The notes below the pieces were generated by a model. It was not told the origin of the DNA, did no database searches, and worked only from the letters and a program-made list of their open reading frames with translations. From assembly GCA_963785645.1 (NCBI GenBank), contig CAWAWG010000004.1, positions 496,001 to 560,000 of the forward strand: a DNA stretch of 64,000 nucleotides. The letters are read 5' to 3'. Positions 16,252-24,183 of this stretch are shown one piece after another. The DNA comes from Trebonia sp963785645. GTDB lineage: Bacteria; Actinomycetota; Actinomycetes; Streptosporangiales; Streptosporangiaceae. Numbering within the stretch: the first letter of the stretch is position 1; the number at the start of each line of letters is the position of its first letter. Made by a program: the position numbers and the translations under genes.

Positions 16252-16937
16252 CAACCCCCGGATCCCCTATCCCCTCAGAGGCCGCGGATGTTTTCGGTGA
16301 CGCGCTTGGCCAGGCAAGCCGGTACGCGGACCTGCTTGCCACGGATGGTGTTACCCGTGGCCTGATTGGCCCGCGTGAGACCGAGCGGCTATGGGATCGG
16401 CACCTGCTCAACTGCGCGGTGGTGTCGGAACTGCTGCCAGAGCGCGGCACGCTGGTCGACATCGGCTCTGGAGCCGGGTTGCCCGGTGTCGTACTCGCGC
16501 TGCTGCGCCCGTCGCTTCAGGTCATCCTGCTTGAGCCGCTGCTGCGCCGGTCGGTCTTCCTTGAGGAGTGCGTCGCGGAGCTCGGGCTGTCGAATGCCAG
16601 CGTGGTGCGGGCTCGGGCGGAAGAGAAGGCGGCCGTGCATATCGAGGCAGACGTCGCCACCGCCCGTGCCGTCGCACCGCTCGACCGGCTGGTCGGCTGG
16701 GCCGCGCGGCTGCTGCGCCCAGGCGGAGAGTTGCTAGCGATCAAAGGACAGTCTGCAGAAGAAGAGATCGCGGCTGCAGGGCCCGTTCTTTCACGACTTG
16801 GCGTGCAGAGTTCGGAAGTTCTGCAAGCCCGTCACGATAGGGTCGTAACAGCGACCACGGTTGTCCGTGTCGTCATGGGTGGACACGGCCGAGAGGAGCG
16901 AACGGGTGCTCAGCGGAGCCGGCGTGGGGTGGCCTAG
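16248..16937 (+). CDS. rsmG: 16S rRNA (guanine-N7)-methyltransferase RsmG
   Basis: The SAM-dependent methyltransferase (229 residues, formerly GidB) that makes m7G527 in 16S rRNA. The SAM motif is LVDIGSGAGLPGVVLALLRP, preceded by the family signature WDRHLLNCAVVSELLP. RARAEE and the ATARAVAPLDRLVGWA block follow. Loss of RsmG gives low-level streptomycin resistance in related bacteria; here it looks intact. GTG at 16248 overlaps the jag stop (GTGTGA). Confidence 0.95.
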   Translation: MTTPGSPIPSEAADVFGDALGQASRYADLLATDGVTRGLIGPRETERLWDRHLLNCAVVSELLPERGTLVDIGSGAGLPGVVLALLRPSLQVILLEPLLRRSVFLEECVAELGLSNASVVRARAEEKAAVHIEADVATARAVAPLDRLVGWAARLLRPGGELLAIKGQSAEEEIAAAGPVLSRLGVQSSEVLQARHDRVVTATTVVRVVMGGHGREERTGAQRSRRGVA

Positions 16938-17108
16938 CGGGGGGACAGTCGTAATCCCAGGCGTGACCGGGCTCGGGTGGCCCGGGAATCGGCTGCGGCT
17001 TTATTCTCAATCTCCCGAGCAGGTCTCGAAAGGTACGCTGGTGAATGGTCAACCGGATGACCCACCCCTTCCCGGGTCTGTCCGGGTACGAAGCGCGCTG
17101 GCGGCGGC

Positions 17109-17124
17109 GGTTTCACGTGGAACA
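17109..17124. promoter_or_regulatory. parS: parS site upstream of parA (14/16)
   Basis: GGTTTCACGTGGAACA, differing from TGTTTCACGTGAAACA at two positions. It lies 19 bp before the parA start codon, so ParB binding here could also affect parAB expression. Confidence 0.75.
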
Positions 17125-17142
17125 CCGAGTAGAGGAGAGCGA

Positions 17143-18063
17143 ATGTCGCCGCAACCTACCGGGCCGGAGGCGCCAGTAGTAGTTCCGGACGTACCGATGA
17201 CTTCAGGGGACACGCCCATCGCAAAGGCCGCCGAGGCGGCAGTGGGCGTACGCGGCGCGGTCAAGGAGTCTTGGCCGCGTCCGAAGCGGTGCCGAATAAT
17301 GACGATCGCCAACCAGAAGGGCGGGGTTGGCAAGACGACCAGTGCGGTCAATCTGGCGGCCAGCCTCTCGCAGCACGGTAACCGGGTCCTCGTGGTTGAC
17401 CTGGATCCGCAGGGCAATGCCTCGACCGCGCTAGACGTCGATCACCATGTCGGGGTGAACTCCGTATACGACGCTCTCGTTGAAGGGCGCCCCATGACGG
17501 AGATCGTCACCGAGGTCGAGGGCATGCCCGGGCTCTACTGCGCGCCGGCCACAATCGACCTCGCCGGTGCCGAGATCGAACTGGTTCCGATGGTGGCGCG
17601 CGAACAGCGGCTGTCGCGTTCGATCGACCAACTCGATAAGGGGAGTTTCGATTACGTTCTGATCGATTGCCCGCCCTCGCTCGGCCTGCTGACGGTTAAC
17701 GCACTCGTGGCGGGCGAGGAAGTACTGATCCCGATTCAGTGCGAGTACTACGCGCTTGAGGGACTTGAGCAACTGCTGCGGACGGTCGAGCTTGTGCGCG
17801 GGCACCTGAACGAAAAGCTCAAGATCTCCACCATCTTGCTCACGATGTACGACGGGCGGACCCGGCTCGCAACCCAGGTCGCCGAGGACGTGCGCTCGCA
17901 CTTTGGCGACGTCGTGCTTTCGACAATCATCCCCCGCTCGGTCCGCGTCTCTGAGGCCCCTTCTTACGGCCAGTCCGTTATCACGTACGACCCAGCCTCA
18001 TCCGGCGCTGTCGCCTATGCGGAAGCCGCCCGCGAACTCGCCTACCGAGCTGTTACTGCTTAA
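17143..18063 (+). CDS. parA: Chromosome partitioning ATPase ParA
   Basis: A Walker-type ATPase (306 residues) that pulls ParB-parS complexes apart to segregate replication origins. The deviant Walker A is KGGVGKTTSAVNLA, followed by VLVVDLDPQGNAS, the switch region DYVLIDCPPSLGLLTVNAL and the C-terminal SVRVSEAPSYGQSV. I chose ATG 17143 because GAGGAG lies 6 bases upstream. The frame is open to 16861, but that would overlap rsmG and the parS site. It is followed by parB after 259 bp containing another parS. Confidence 0.95.
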   Translation: MSPQPTGPEAPVVVPDVPMTSGDTPIAKAAEAAVGVRGAVKESWPRPKRCRIMTIANQKGGVGKTTSAVNLAASLSQHGNRVLVVDLDPQGNASTALDVDHHVGVNSVYDALVEGRPMTEIVTEVEGMPGLYCAPATIDLAGAEIELVPMVAREQRLSRSIDQLDKGSFDYVLIDCPPSLGLLTVNALVAGEEVLIPIQCEYYALEGLEQLLRTVELVRGHLNEKLKISTILLTMYDGRTRLATQVAEDVRSHFGDVVLSTIIPRSVRVSEAPSYGQSVITYDPASSGAVAYAEAARELAYRAVTA

Positions 18064-18189
18064 CTCGTCTGTCTTCTAAACCAAAGAGCGCACGGCTATG
18101 TGTTGCGGGGGGCGAGGAAATGATCGCCCCCCGCTTCTTCTTATCCGCTCGCAGTGACCCGGGTGGTCGGTCAGGTGCGGGTCTCCGCA

Positions 18190-18205
18190 TGTTTCACGTG
18201 AAACC
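18190..18205. promoter_or_regulatory. parS: parS site between parA and parB (15/16)
   Basis: TGTTTCACGTGAAACC, one mismatch (the last base) from the parS consensus, in the 259-bp gap between parA and parB. Confidence 0.88.
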
Positions 18206-18322
18206 AGGCCGTGTGAATACGTCAAATTTACGGCTGGTTGCCGTTAGATTGGAGTGGCGGCCACGGCTCCCGAGCCAACCCGGACCGCCCTCTCAGCACA
18301 CCACGTAGCTACAGGAGAACCA

Positions 18323-19327
18323 GTGGCGCAGCAACGGCGAGGTCTCGGCAAGGGGCTCGGAGCACTGATCCCGGAGGCACCTCGCACCGGCACCGCGACC
18401 GGCATAGGTACGATGACTGGCGCGGAGGACCGAGTGGATATTATCCACCAGGGTCAGCCAGCTAACCCTTCCGCCACTACTCCCGACACGGGACTGCGCC
18501 AGGTGGCTGGCGCCTACTTTGAAGAAGTCGCGGTCGCGGCGATCACGCCGAATCCGCGCCAGCCTCGCCAGTCGTTCGACGAAGAGGCGCTTGAGGAGCT
18601 GGCTGCTTCCATCACCGAGGTCGGTCTCCTGCAGCCAGTTGTCGTCCGCAAGATCGGTGACGGCAACTACGAACTAGTCATGGGGGAGCGGCGCTGGCGA
18701 GCGTCTCAGCTGGCCGGCCTTGAGTACATCCCGGCGATTGTCCGCGAGACACCCGACACGGACATGCTCCGTGACGCCCTCCTGGAAAACCTGCACCGGC
18801 AACAGCTCAACCCGCTGGAAGAGGCGGCTGCCTATCAGCAGCTGCTCGATGACTTCGGCGCCACCCACGAGCAGCTCGCTCAGCGGGTCGGCCGGTCTCG
18901 CCCGCACATCAGCAACACGCTCCGCCTGCTGAACCTCCCCCCGTCCGTGCAGAGTAAGCTAGCGGCCGGCGTGATCATGGCGGGCCACGCTCGCGCCCTC
19001 CTCCCCCTTGATCCCCAAGCCCAAGAGCACCTAGCCCAGCGCATCGTAGCCGAGGGCCTCTCTGTCCACTCAGTAGAGGAAATCGTCTCCCTGCGCGACG
19101 ACAAGCCAGAAAAGCAAGCCCGCAAGCCTGCCGCGGCGAAACCAGTCGCCCCCGCCCTCCGACACCTGTCCGACCGCCTCTCAGATCTATTCGAGACCCG
19201 CGTGAAGGTCGAGATGGGCCGCAGCAAGGGCAAGATCACCGTCGAGTTCGCGACAATCGACGACCTAGAGCGAATCGTCAAGGCCATGTCTCCCGATGCT
19301 ACCTCCGACCGCCAACCGACAGAGTAG
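18323..19327 (+). CDS. parB: Chromosome partitioning protein ParB
   Basis: A CTP-dependent DNA clamp (334 residues) that loads at parS and spreads. It opens with the ParA-stimulating motif RRGLGKGLGALI. The CTP-binding N-domain includes NPRQPRQSFDEEALEELA and the box GERRWRASQLAG. The helix-turn-helix is LAQRVGRSRPHISNTLRLL, and the C-terminal dimer domain has RVKVEMGRSKGKITVEF. GTG at 18323 has AGGAG 6 bases upstream. A 42-bp palindrome containing a perfect parS lies just after the stop. Confidence 0.96.
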   Translation: MAQQRRGLGKGLGALIPEAPRTGTATGIGTMTGAEDRVDIIHQGQPANPSATTPDTGLRQVAGAYFEEVAVAAITPNPRQPRQSFDEEALEELAASITEVGLLQPVVVRKIGDGNYELVMGERRWRASQLAGLEYIPAIVRETPDTDMLRDALLENLHRQQLNPLEEAAAYQQLLDDFGATHEQLAQRVGRSRPHISNTLRLLNLPPSVQSKLAAGVIMAGHARALLPLDPQAQEHLAQRIVAEGLSVHSVEEIVSLRDDKPEKQARKPAAAKPVAPALRHLSDRLSDLFETRVKVEMGRSKGKITVEFATIDDLERIVKAMSPDATSDRQPTE

Positions 19328-19348
19328 CTAGCGTCAATACTGCCAGCG

Positions 19349-19390
19349 GGTTGAGGCGTCGTGTTTCACGTGAAACACGACGCCTCAACC
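19349..19390. promoter_or_regulatory. parS: Perfect parS inside a perfect 42-bp palindrome
   Basis: The 16-bp consensus TGTTTCACGTGAAACA occupies 19362-19377. The symmetry extends without a mismatch to 21 bp on each side (19349-19390). It lies between parB and the convergent lyase gene, so in RNA it would form a long hairpin that could serve as a two-way terminator as well as a ParB nucleation site. Confidence 0.95.
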
Positions 19391-19401
19391 ATTGCCGGGC
19401 G

Positions 19402-20448
19402 CTAGGCGTGGACCGCGCCGGCGGTGGCGGCGATGTCGCTCAGAAAGGCGTCGACGTCGCTCTCCTGAGTATCGAAGGCGGTCATCCAGCGAACCACGGA
19501 TGCGGACTCGTCCCATACATGGAAGGTCCAAGTGCGCTGCAGTTCGGCGATGTGTCCGGGGTTCAAGCGTGCGAACACGACGTCGGACTGAACGGGGTAG
19601 GAGACATCGACGCCGGGGATCTCCGTGAGTCCGGCGGCCAGCCGCGCGGCCATCGCGTTGGCATGAGCGGCGTTCGCCAGCCACAAATCGTCGGCGAGGA
19701 GTGCGTTGAACTGTGCGCCGAGAAAGCGCATCTTCGAGGAGAGCTGACCTTGCTGCTTGCGGAGATAGCGAGCGTTGGCACTGTCTGCCGACCGCATGAC
19801 GATGACGGCCTCGGCGCCCATCGCGCCGTTCTTTGTTCCGCCGAAGCTGAGCACATCCGCGTGGCCGGCCAAGTCGGCCAGCGTGCAGCCGAGGTAGGCG
19901 ACCGCGTTGGCGAGGCGTGCTCCGTCGAGGAACACGCGCAGCCCGTTCGCCGCGCAGAACTCCTTGATGGCCCGCAGTTCGTCGAGTGAATAGCAGGTGC
20001 CGAACTCCGTTGACTGTGTGACGGCGACGACACCGGGCTGCGCGAAGTGCTCGTCACCTCGTCCGGTTAGCCGGGTGGCGATAAGCTCCGGGGTCAGCTT
20101 TCCGTCCGGAGCGGGCACGGTGAGGAGTTTGGCTCCGAGGACACGCTCGGTGGCGCCGCACTCGTCGGTGTTGATGTGCGCGGACTCCGCGCAGATGACC
20201 GCCTCGTGTCGGCCGAGCAGCAAAGCCAGCCCGAGTACGTTGGCGCCGCTGCCGTTCAGGACGAGGTACACCTCCCCCTGGGCCCCGGCCAGCCGGCGGA
20301 TCTCGCTGACTGCTCTCTCGGTCCACGGGTCCGCGCCGTAGGGGATGGCATCCCCGATGTTTGCCTCGACAATGGCGCGCATGACCGCGGGATGGGTGCC
20401 CGCATGGTTGTCGCTGCCAAAGCTCTTCCGTGGTGCCGGCCCGGTCAT
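19402..20448 (-). CDS. Threonine aldolase / beta-eliminating lyase family enzyme
   Basis: A PLP-dependent fold-type I enzyme (348 residues) of the low-specificity threonine aldolase family, which would split beta-hydroxy amino acids such as L-threonine to glycine and an aldehyde. It begins FGSDNHAGTHPAVMRAI. The phosphate-binding turn is LNGSGANVLGL, the cofactor Asp is in VFLDGARLANA, and the PLP lysine is in SFGGTKNGAMG. ATG at 20448 has GGAGG 5 bases upstream; the ATG 13 codons further up lacks one. Convergent with parB. A second, distant family member lies at 52816. The substrate is not known. Confidence 0.85.
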   Translation of the reverse strand: MTGPAPRKSFGSDNHAGTHPAVMRAIVEANIGDAIPYGADPWTERAVSEIRRLAGAQGEVYLVLNGSGANVLGLALLLGRHEAVICAESAHINTDECGATERVLGAKLLTVPAPDGKLTPELIATRLTGRGDEHFAQPGVVAVTQSTEFGTCYSLDELRAIKEFCAANGLRVFLDGARLANAVAYLGCTLADLAGHADVLSFGGTKNGAMGAEAVIVMRSADSANARYLRKQQGQLSSKMRFLGAQFNALLADDLWLANAAHANAMAARLAAGLTEIPGVDVSYPVQSDVVFARLNPGHIAELQRTWTFHVWDESASVVRWMTAFDTQESDVDAFLSDIAATAGAVHA

Positions 20449-20565
20449 CGGGTCCTCCAAAGAAAATATTTCTAGATCATGGGTCACAGCATTCCCTGCC
20501 GTTGGCGGGGTACGATGCCAAACTAGTGGTTACTTCGGGCTGACCTGATCGGGGAACACAAGGGG

Positions 20566-21210
20566 ATGTCGCGCCGACTTGTCAACATCACGCTGGATAA
20601 TCTCGGTGACCTTCCGCCGAGTTGCCGTACTTGCGTTTTCTGGGAACTCGATCCCATCAGCAAGGCCCGCGCCGAGGCGTCGGACCCGGGATTGGAAAAG
20701 GAGTCTTGGATCTCCTCTGTGCTCCTCGAGTGGGGCAGTTGCGGAAAGCTTCTCTACGTCGACGGCGTGCCCGCCGCTTATGTACTCTTTGCACCCCCAC
20801 AATACGTGCCCCGGTCGGTCGCCTTTCCGACGAGTCCGGTTAGCGCAGACGCCGTTCTCCTCATGACGGCCCGGGTCCTCAGCGAGTTCTCCGGTGGAGG
20901 TTTGGGCCGCATGCTCATTCAGGGAATGGCGAAGGACCTTACCCGGCGCGGGGTGCGCGCGATCGAAGCCTTCGGTGACAAGCAGTGGACCGCGCCGGCG
21001 TGCGTGCTGCCGGTCGACTACTTGCTCGCGGTCGGCTTCAAGACGGTGCGCCCGCACCACCGGCATCCGAGGCTCCGCATGGAACTTCGCTCAACCCTCA
21101 GCTGGCGGGAAGACGTAGAGGTCGCGCTCGAACGGCTCCTCGGGTCTATGAGCCCGGAGCGCGTGCTTCGACCGGCTCATGCTCCTGCGGTGGTTAGTAG
21201 TCGGCTCTAG
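20566..21210 (+). CDS. GNAT family N-acetyltransferase
   Basis: A 214-residue protein of the GNAT fold. The acetyl-CoA loop region reads VLSEFSGGGLGRMLIQGMAKDL, followed by the beta-alpha unit RGVRAIEAFGD and the C-terminal VDYLLAVGFKTVRPHHRHPR. Position near parB matches the acetyltransferase next to parAB in Mycobacterium (Rv3916c) and Streptomyces. It is divergent from the lyase (118 bp gap). The substrate is unknown. Confidence 0.8.
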   Translation: MSRRLVNITLDNLGDLPPSCRTCVFWELDPISKARAEASDPGLEKESWISSVLLEWGSCGKLLYVDGVPAAYVLFAPPQYVPRSVAFPTSPVSADAVLLMTARVLSEFSGGGLGRMLIQGMAKDLTRRGVRAIEAFGDKQWTAPACVLPVDYLLAVGFKTVRPHHRHPRLRMELRSTLSWREDVEVALERLLGSMSPERVLRPAHAPAVVSSRL

Positions 21211-21331
21211 GCTTCTTCTGAGGGCGCTGCCGCAGAACCGAAAAGCCAAAACCAAAACCAGAATCAAAACCTTGCTAGTGGCATCTTTGGTGCCTGACGT
21301 GACTTCCTACCCGTGGGGTCGCCCGGCTTGC

Positions 21332-21404
21332 GTGAGTCCGGCGCGTCTCGTCGGGCCGCACGATTAAACCCGATCGCGCGGCCCGAAGGACGCGGCGGAC
21401 TCAC
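21332..21404. terminator. Long imperfect inverted repeat between convergent genes
   Basis: Arms at 21332-21359 and 21378-21404 pair over about 27 bp with a few mismatches (gtgagtccggcgcgtc against gacgcggcggactcac, plus cgggccgc against gcggcccg) around an 18-bp loop. It stands between the convergent GNAT and DinB-like genes and probably ends both transcripts. Confidence 0.6.
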
Positions 21405-21507
21405 CGCATGCCACGCGACTCACATCGCGCGGAGTCAGTGGTGCGGGTCGCGGGGCCGTGCGGGTAGCTGGGTGGTATGGGGGCGTGGAGTCTTTTGGGG
21501 CGTGCTA

Positions 21508-22332
21508 TTACTGGGTTGCTTTGACCACGCATTGACGGAGCTCTGTTAGGGCTTTGACATTGCCTTCGACTCGGACTGAGGCAGCATCACCGGGGGTCTT
21601 GCTGGGGGTCTTGCTGGGGGGCTCGCGGTTCCAGGTCCAGCGGAGGATGGCTGTGGGGGTGCCGCTGATTGTGACGTCGGGGGTGGCTGGGTTGTCGGCT
21701 TGCTCGCTTGGGCCGCCTTCGACTGTTAGGCGGTCGGGGGCGGTCTTTACTAGCCAGGATGTGCTTGGGGTGTCGGGGGTGGCGTCGGTCTTGATCAAGA
21801 AGGTGTGGCCGGGGGAGTCTTTGAGTGGCTCGCTGAAGGCCTTTGGCCAGTTGCTGTAGGCGTAGGCGACGAAGACCTTCAGGAGTTCGTCGGTGCCGTC
21901 GATTGCTAGGTCGTCGGGGATCGGAGCCACTGGAACGCCGACAGCGAGTTCGGCGTCGATCCGGTGGATCACGGTTTCCTGGGCCATCCGCCGGTACCAG
22001 AAGCCGACCGTCGGATCCGGTGCGTACCAGGTCCCTCCGGGATCGGAGGGACTCCGCGTGGTGAGTTCTGTGACGAGTTCGGCGTAGGCACGGTCAAGCA
22101 GCGCCACCGGCTCCTCGTCCGCGAGCCCGGTCGGCGGCCACTCCGTCTCCAGCGGCCCCCCGGCCCGCATGCATTCAACCTTGTGCAGATACACCTCCCC
22201 GACATGCCACGTCAGATCGGCAACCGTCCACTCAGGACAGGTAGTCACCCGCCCCCCAAGATCCCCCGGCACCACATCCCGAATCCGCCGGTAATCCACA
22301 CCCAGACACTCCAGAAACCGCGCATTCTCCAT
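21508..22332 (-). CDS. Maleylpyruvate isomerase / DinB-like (TIGR03083) family protein
   Basis: A 274-residue member of the DinB-like maleylpyruvate isomerase superfamily, which includes mycothiol-dependent enzymes. The helical N-domain carries the likely metal histidines in LTWHVGEVYLHKVE and MAQETVIHRIDAELAVG. The C-domain (VTISGTPTAILRWTWNREPP) resembles the SCP-2-like part of the family. It stands at the position where Mycobacterium has cwlM. The reaction is not known for most members. Confidence 0.75.
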   Translation of the reverse strand: MENARFLECLGVDYRRIRDVVPGDLGGRVTTCPEWTVADLTWHVGEVYLHKVECMRAGGPLETEWPPTGLADEEPVALLDRAYAELVTELTTRSPSDPGGTWYAPDPTVGFWYRRMAQETVIHRIDAELAVGVPVAPIPDDLAIDGTDELLKVFVAYAYSNWPKAFSEPLKDSPGHTFLIKTDATPDTPSTSWLVKTAPDRLTVEGGPSEQADNPATPDVTISGTPTAILRWTWNREPPSKTPSKTPGDAASVRVEGNVKALTELRQCVVKATQ

Positions 22333-22401
22333 AACCCAAAGTCAACCACACCCCCACACCATTAGTACAGGAGTTCGACTACCCGCACGCCAACCCACCC
22401 C

Positions 22402-22627
22402 GACCACCGCCGAAGGCGACAGCCATGGACCGGACATGTGAGCGGCAGCCCTGGGAGAAGACGGTGTTCCCCCGATGGCCCTAGCGTCAGCCCGACGCCG
22501 AAGGCGAGGCAATAACCAAGCGCCACAGCAGCGTCAGCGGCGCTTAAGACTCTGTTCCCCCGATGGCTTGCGCGTCAGCCCTAACGCCGAAGGCGACTGT
22601 CATGGACGCCAGGGGTTACACCCTGGG
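22402..22627. repeat. Degenerate direct repeats in the trxA downstream region
   Basis: The unit tgttcccccgatggc plus cgtcagccc and acgccgaaggcga occurs at 22465-22507 and again at 22553-22596. The segment cgccgaaggcgac with a nearby catgga occurs at about 22406 and 22585. The 433-bp gap 22333-22765 holds these repeats and a hairpin, and no gene that I can support. Confidence 0.65.
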
Positions 22628-22637
22628 AAAGAAGAAA

Positions 22638-22705
22638 GCTGGGGCCCGGGGGACTTCCTCGCGGCCTTCCGAAGGAGTGCCGCGAGAAGTCTCCCGAGCC
22701 CCAGC
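22638..22705. terminator. Strong hairpin downstream of trxA
   Basis: Arms 22638-22664 and 22680-22705 pair over 26 bp with two mismatches and one bulge, and the loop contains a further ccttccgaagg stem. It lies 61 bp beyond the trxA stop on the minus strand, where the trxB-trxA transcript should end. Confidence 0.75.
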
Positions 22706-22765
22706 CACCACCCTTTGAGGGTTTGATCTTGAGGGTTTGACTTGTAAGAAAGTCCCCTAAGAACG

Positions 22766-23089
22766 TCAGATGAACTCCGCCAGATCCTTCAGCAGCGCAG
22801 CCTTAGGCTTAGCGCCCTTGATCTGCTTCACCACTTCACCGTTCTGGAACACATTCAGCGTCGGGATGGCGAGGATCGAGTACCGCTGCGCGATGGCCGG
22901 GTTGTCGTCGACGTTCAGCTTGACGACGTCGATCTTGTCGGCGTACTCGGCCGCGATCTCCTCGAGGACCGGAGCGATCATCCGGCACGGACCGCACCAC
23001 TCGGCCCAGTAGTCCACGATGACCGGCTTGCTGCTCTTCAAGACCTCGGCATCGAAGGTCGCCTCGGTGACCGCCTTGGTCGTACCCAT
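22766..23089 (-). CDS. trxA: Thioredoxin
   Basis: A 107-residue cytoplasmic dithiol carrier with the active site WCGPC in DYWAEWCGPCRMIAPVL and the cis-Pro loop AIPTLNVFQNGE. It follows trxB by 31 bp and is probably cotranscribed, so the reductase and its substrate are made together. The standard position is downstream of sigM and trxB. Confidence 0.97.
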   Translation of the reverse strand: MGTTKAVTEATFDAEVLKSSKPVIVDYWAEWCGPCRMIAPVLEEIAAEYADKIDVVKLNVDDNPAIAQRYSILAIPTLNVFQNGEVVKQIKGAKPKAALLKDLAEFI

Positions 23090-23120
23090 GGAACACTCTC
23101 CCTGTTAGATCTTTGGATGG

Positions 23121-24056
23121 TTACGCGTGCTCGTGCTCCGCCAGCCAGCGCTCCGCGTCGATCGCGGCCGAGCAACCGCTGCCGGCCGCGGTGATAGCCT
23201 GCCGGTACACGTGGTCGACCACGTCGCCGCAGGCGAATACGCCCTCGATCGCGGTCCGGGTCGACCGGCCCTCGACATCCAGGTAGCCGTCGGCGTTGGT
23301 GGAAAGCTGGCCCACGAACAGCTCGCTGCGCGGCAGGTGGCCGATCGCGATGAACACGCCGCCGACCGGAAGCACGGTCTCCTCGCCGGTGTGGACGTTC
23401 CGTACCCGCACTCCGGAGAGCTTCCCGTCGCCCTCCATGGAGACAACGTCGCTGTCCCACTGGAACTTGATCTTCGGGTTGGCGAACGCCCGCTCTTGCA
23501 TGATCTTCGACGCGCGCAGCGTGTCGCGCCTGTGCACGAGCGTCACTGACTTGCCGAACCGGGTGAGGAACAGCGCCTCCTCCAGGGCCGAGTCGCCGCC
23601 GCCGATCACCGCGATGTCATGCTCGCGGAAGAAGAACCCGTCACAGGTGGCACACCACGAGACGCCGTGTCCGGCGAGATCCTTCTCGCCGGGAACACCG
23701 AGCTCCTTGTACTTGGAACCGGTCGCGATGATCACGGCCTTCGCCAGGTATGTCTCACTTTCGGTCTTGACGACCTTCGGCGAAGCGGTGAGATCAACCG
23801 CGATGGCGTCGTCGTACAGGATCTCCGCGCCGAACCGCTCGGACTGCTTGCGCAGCTCCTCCATCAGGTCGGGACCCTTGATGCCATCGGGGAAGCCGGG
23901 GAAGTTTTCCACATCGGTGGTTTGCATCAGCGCACCGCCGGCGGTCACCGAGCCAGCCAGCACGAGCGGGTGCAGCTTAGCCCGCGCCGAGTAGATGGCG
24001 GCCGTATAACCAGCCGGGCCAGAACCAATGATGATGACGTCACGTACGTCGGTCAC
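23121..24056 (-). CDS. trxB: Thioredoxin-disulfide reductase
   Basis: An FAD- and NADPH-dependent reductase (311 residues) that recharges thioredoxin. The FAD motif is IIGSGPAGYTAAIYSARA, the redox-active pair is CATC in GVSWCATCDGFFF, the NADPH motif is AVIGGGDSALEEALF, and the C-terminal FAD motif is GVFACGDVVDHVYRQA. GTG at 24056 has AGGAGG 8 bases upstream. It follows the sigM partner gene by 127 bp, which may include its own promoter. Confidence 0.97.
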   Translation of the reverse strand: MTDVRDVIIIGSGPAGYTAAIYSARAKLHPLVLAGSVTAGGALMQTTDVENFPGFPDGIKGPDLMEELRKQSERFGAEILYDDAIAVDLTASPKVVKTESETYLAKAVIIATGSKYKELGVPGEKDLAGHGVSWCATCDGFFFREHDIAVIGGGDSALEEALFLTRFGKSVTLVHRRDTLRASKIMQERAFANPKIKFQWDSDVVSMEGDGKLSGVRVRNVHTGEETVLPVGGVFIAIGHLPRSELFVGQLSTNADGYLDVEGRSTRTAIEGVFACGDVVDHVYRQAITAAGSGCSAAIDAERWLAEHEHA

Positions 24057-24183
24057 TGAACGCGCCTCCTAGCGAACGAACCTCTTTATCTCTGCCGCCC
24101 GGCGATCCAGCTAACCGACCTGGTCAGATTGAAGAGGTTCGCCGATACTGCTCAACCGATACTAGGGCGCGGAGATTCCCGGT

